Shown here: positions 62,604 to 64,000 of the stretch, piece after piece
Numbering within the stretch: position 1 is the first letter of the stretch
Layout of the letters: each line of letters begins with the position of its first letter
NCBI GenBank assembly: GCA_037074765.1
Contig: JBAMDO010000043.1
Location: 107,501-171,500, forward strand
Length of the DNA: 64,000 nt
Source: Mansonella perstans
Taxonomy: Eukaryota; Nematoda; Chromadorea; Rhabditida; Onchocercidae
Direction of reading: 5' to 3'
Notes under the pieces: generated by a model
The model's input: only the letters and a program-made list of their open reading frames with translations
Database searches by the model: none
Told to the model about the DNA's origin: nothing
Made by a program: the position numbers and the translations under genes

Positions 62604-64000
62604 CTACATTTTTCGGAATTTTTTGAACTTATATGTTTTCTTAACTGCTTTCAAAAGGCTAATTTTCCACTTAATGTACCTCACTTCTTCATCCAACAAA
62701 ATCCAAGTCTTTGAGTTGGTAGAACATATGTTGGAAAGACGAAAATAAACTTGTTGTTGAGATTTTAAGGATTTGATGGTAGTAATGAGCAAATACCTGC
62801 GCGGAATCGCTTTTCAAAATTAAGCAAAAATGCAGCAAAGGAACATTATTTAGTGACAACTTTCATGTGACAACTTTCATAACATTTGTATATGAAATTC
62901 AGCAATGCTTTCCTTCTGCAAACTTTTAGGTATCAAGATTGGTGCTGCTAATGATCTCAAATAGATCTAAAGTAATATAATATTTGTTTCGCTGCACTGA
63001 AATAAAGTAGTTTTGGACCATTTAACGCGCCAAGGTCAGATTCCTAAATTGTCTATTTTGAAAAATGAACTAGCCGACAAATTACCGATAAAATGAAAAA
63101 TGGAAAAGATAAAAGCAACGGGTGATGGCGTAAAGTCATTTCCATAAACCAAGATTATGCAAAATTATTCCAGCTACTTCTTAGCAGCAGATGACAATCA
63201 AGCAGTAATTTTTTGTAGGAAGCCGAGCTCTGCCTTTTTTATCAATACTGTCCTTTGCAAGATGTCCACTCATTGATGTTGGTAAGAAAAAACTGTTGAA
63301 TGCTAAAAAATAAACCTTTGTTGTAGCAAGATAAAACTTACGGTTCTGTTCAGTCAACACCTCGCAATATTTCGATTTCTGTTCAAATGTCGGTGAAAAA
63401 CTCTAATGACACAATTAAATGGAATTTCATTGTTTTTCTTGGAAAAAATGAAATTATTCATTTCATTTCACGATTAACTGAATGATATTATTTAATAAAA
63501 TACTTCCTTAATATGTGAAAGTCTCACTTAGAACTGATATGAACTATGCATACTTTGCTGCATTCAACCAGCTTGCAAATCTTACTTTATTCTTCAAAAA
63601 CTACTTCGTATATCCTTCATTGTCAATTACTACAGTTCATCAACAATATTGTCTTTGCCGCTGCTGCTCTCGCAAACAAGAATGACCGAACGTCACCATT
63701 AGGATTTCAAGTAATCTGACTTCAGCAAGAAAGGCGGAGATCCGTTGCCCACATGTCAGTAAACATTTTTTAAACAAAGAAAATATCTATAAGGTCACTT
63801 ATATAAATGGAAAAAATAAAGATGACCGATCAATATTTAATCGGGAAAGCGTCATTCTGGATAATGTTGATTGTCATTGTTTGTAATTTTGCTTGAGAAT
63901 GCTCTATATTACAGGTGTTATCGATAACTTATGTTAATTTTCCATTTTATTTTCTTGTTTTTCGCCTTTCACATTCGTTAAAAATCTTTTAAAACTAGTC
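62604..64000. other. Non-coding region to window end
   Basis: No supported gene. A short plus-strand piece at about 63.64-63.71 kb (FAAAALANKNDRTSPLGFQ, then GTAATC) could be an exon but has no partner. A 14-15 bp tandem duplication (TGACAACTTTCAT twice) lies near 62.86 kb. Confidence 0.4.

Overview
The window looks like nuclear DNA of a parasitic nematode, most likely a filarial/spirurid (clade III) species. Coding DNA is sparse and set in AT-rich sequence. Genes are split by introns of about 100 bp to several kb with TTTNAG-type acceptors. The recognisable proteins are nematode-type: a DB-module secreted protein, SYG-1 and NRFL-1. A decayed bacterial IS110 transposase fits an old Wolbachia insertion in a filarial genome. 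The species assignment is inference.

Layout. 1-10.6 kb: mostly non-coding, with microsatellites, one weak ORF near 4.9 kb and a decayed coding stretch at 8.7-9.45 kb. 10.65-16.32 kb (+): a five-exon secreted DB-module protein, complete from signal peptide to stop, with unexplained coding-like fragments in its first intron. 19.82-20.20 kb (-): an intact single-exon COX6B (cytochrome c oxidase subunit 6b). 22.74-28.51 kb (-): a 14-exon orthologue of the synaptic-specificity receptor SYG-1 (Kirre/Neph1 family), with five Ig domains, one membrane span and a cytoplasmic tail; only its extreme 3' end is unresolved. 28.5-44.9 kb: mostly non-coding, with scattered exon-like fragments on both strands that do not assemble into a recognised gene, plus the IS110 transposase relic at 42.63-42.88 kb.

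44.95-55.83 kb: two copies of a ~1.95 kb repeat in opposite orientation enclose the 3' half of an nrfl-1 (NHERF-like scaffold) gene on the minus strand. The enclosed part is the second PDZ domain, a linker and an ERM-binding-like C-terminus. A GC-rich island of foreign-looking composition lies just inside the left copy. Further upstream on the minus strand (59.7-62.6 kb) are two exons that match the family's first PDZ domain at the same exon junction. Both carry frame disruptions and the donor between them is lost, so PDZ1 looks decayed here unless the assembly is at fault.

The genes do not form an operon or pathway; each is an independent nematode gene. COX6B is mitochondrial, SYG-1 acts in cell adhesion and synapse placement, NRFL-1 is an apical/ERM scaffold and the DB protein is secreted. 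The most unusual features are the bacterial transposase relic, the long inverted repeat around half a gene and the decayed PDZ1. All exon boundaries were read by eye from splice consensus, frame and family similarity; none is supported by transcripts.
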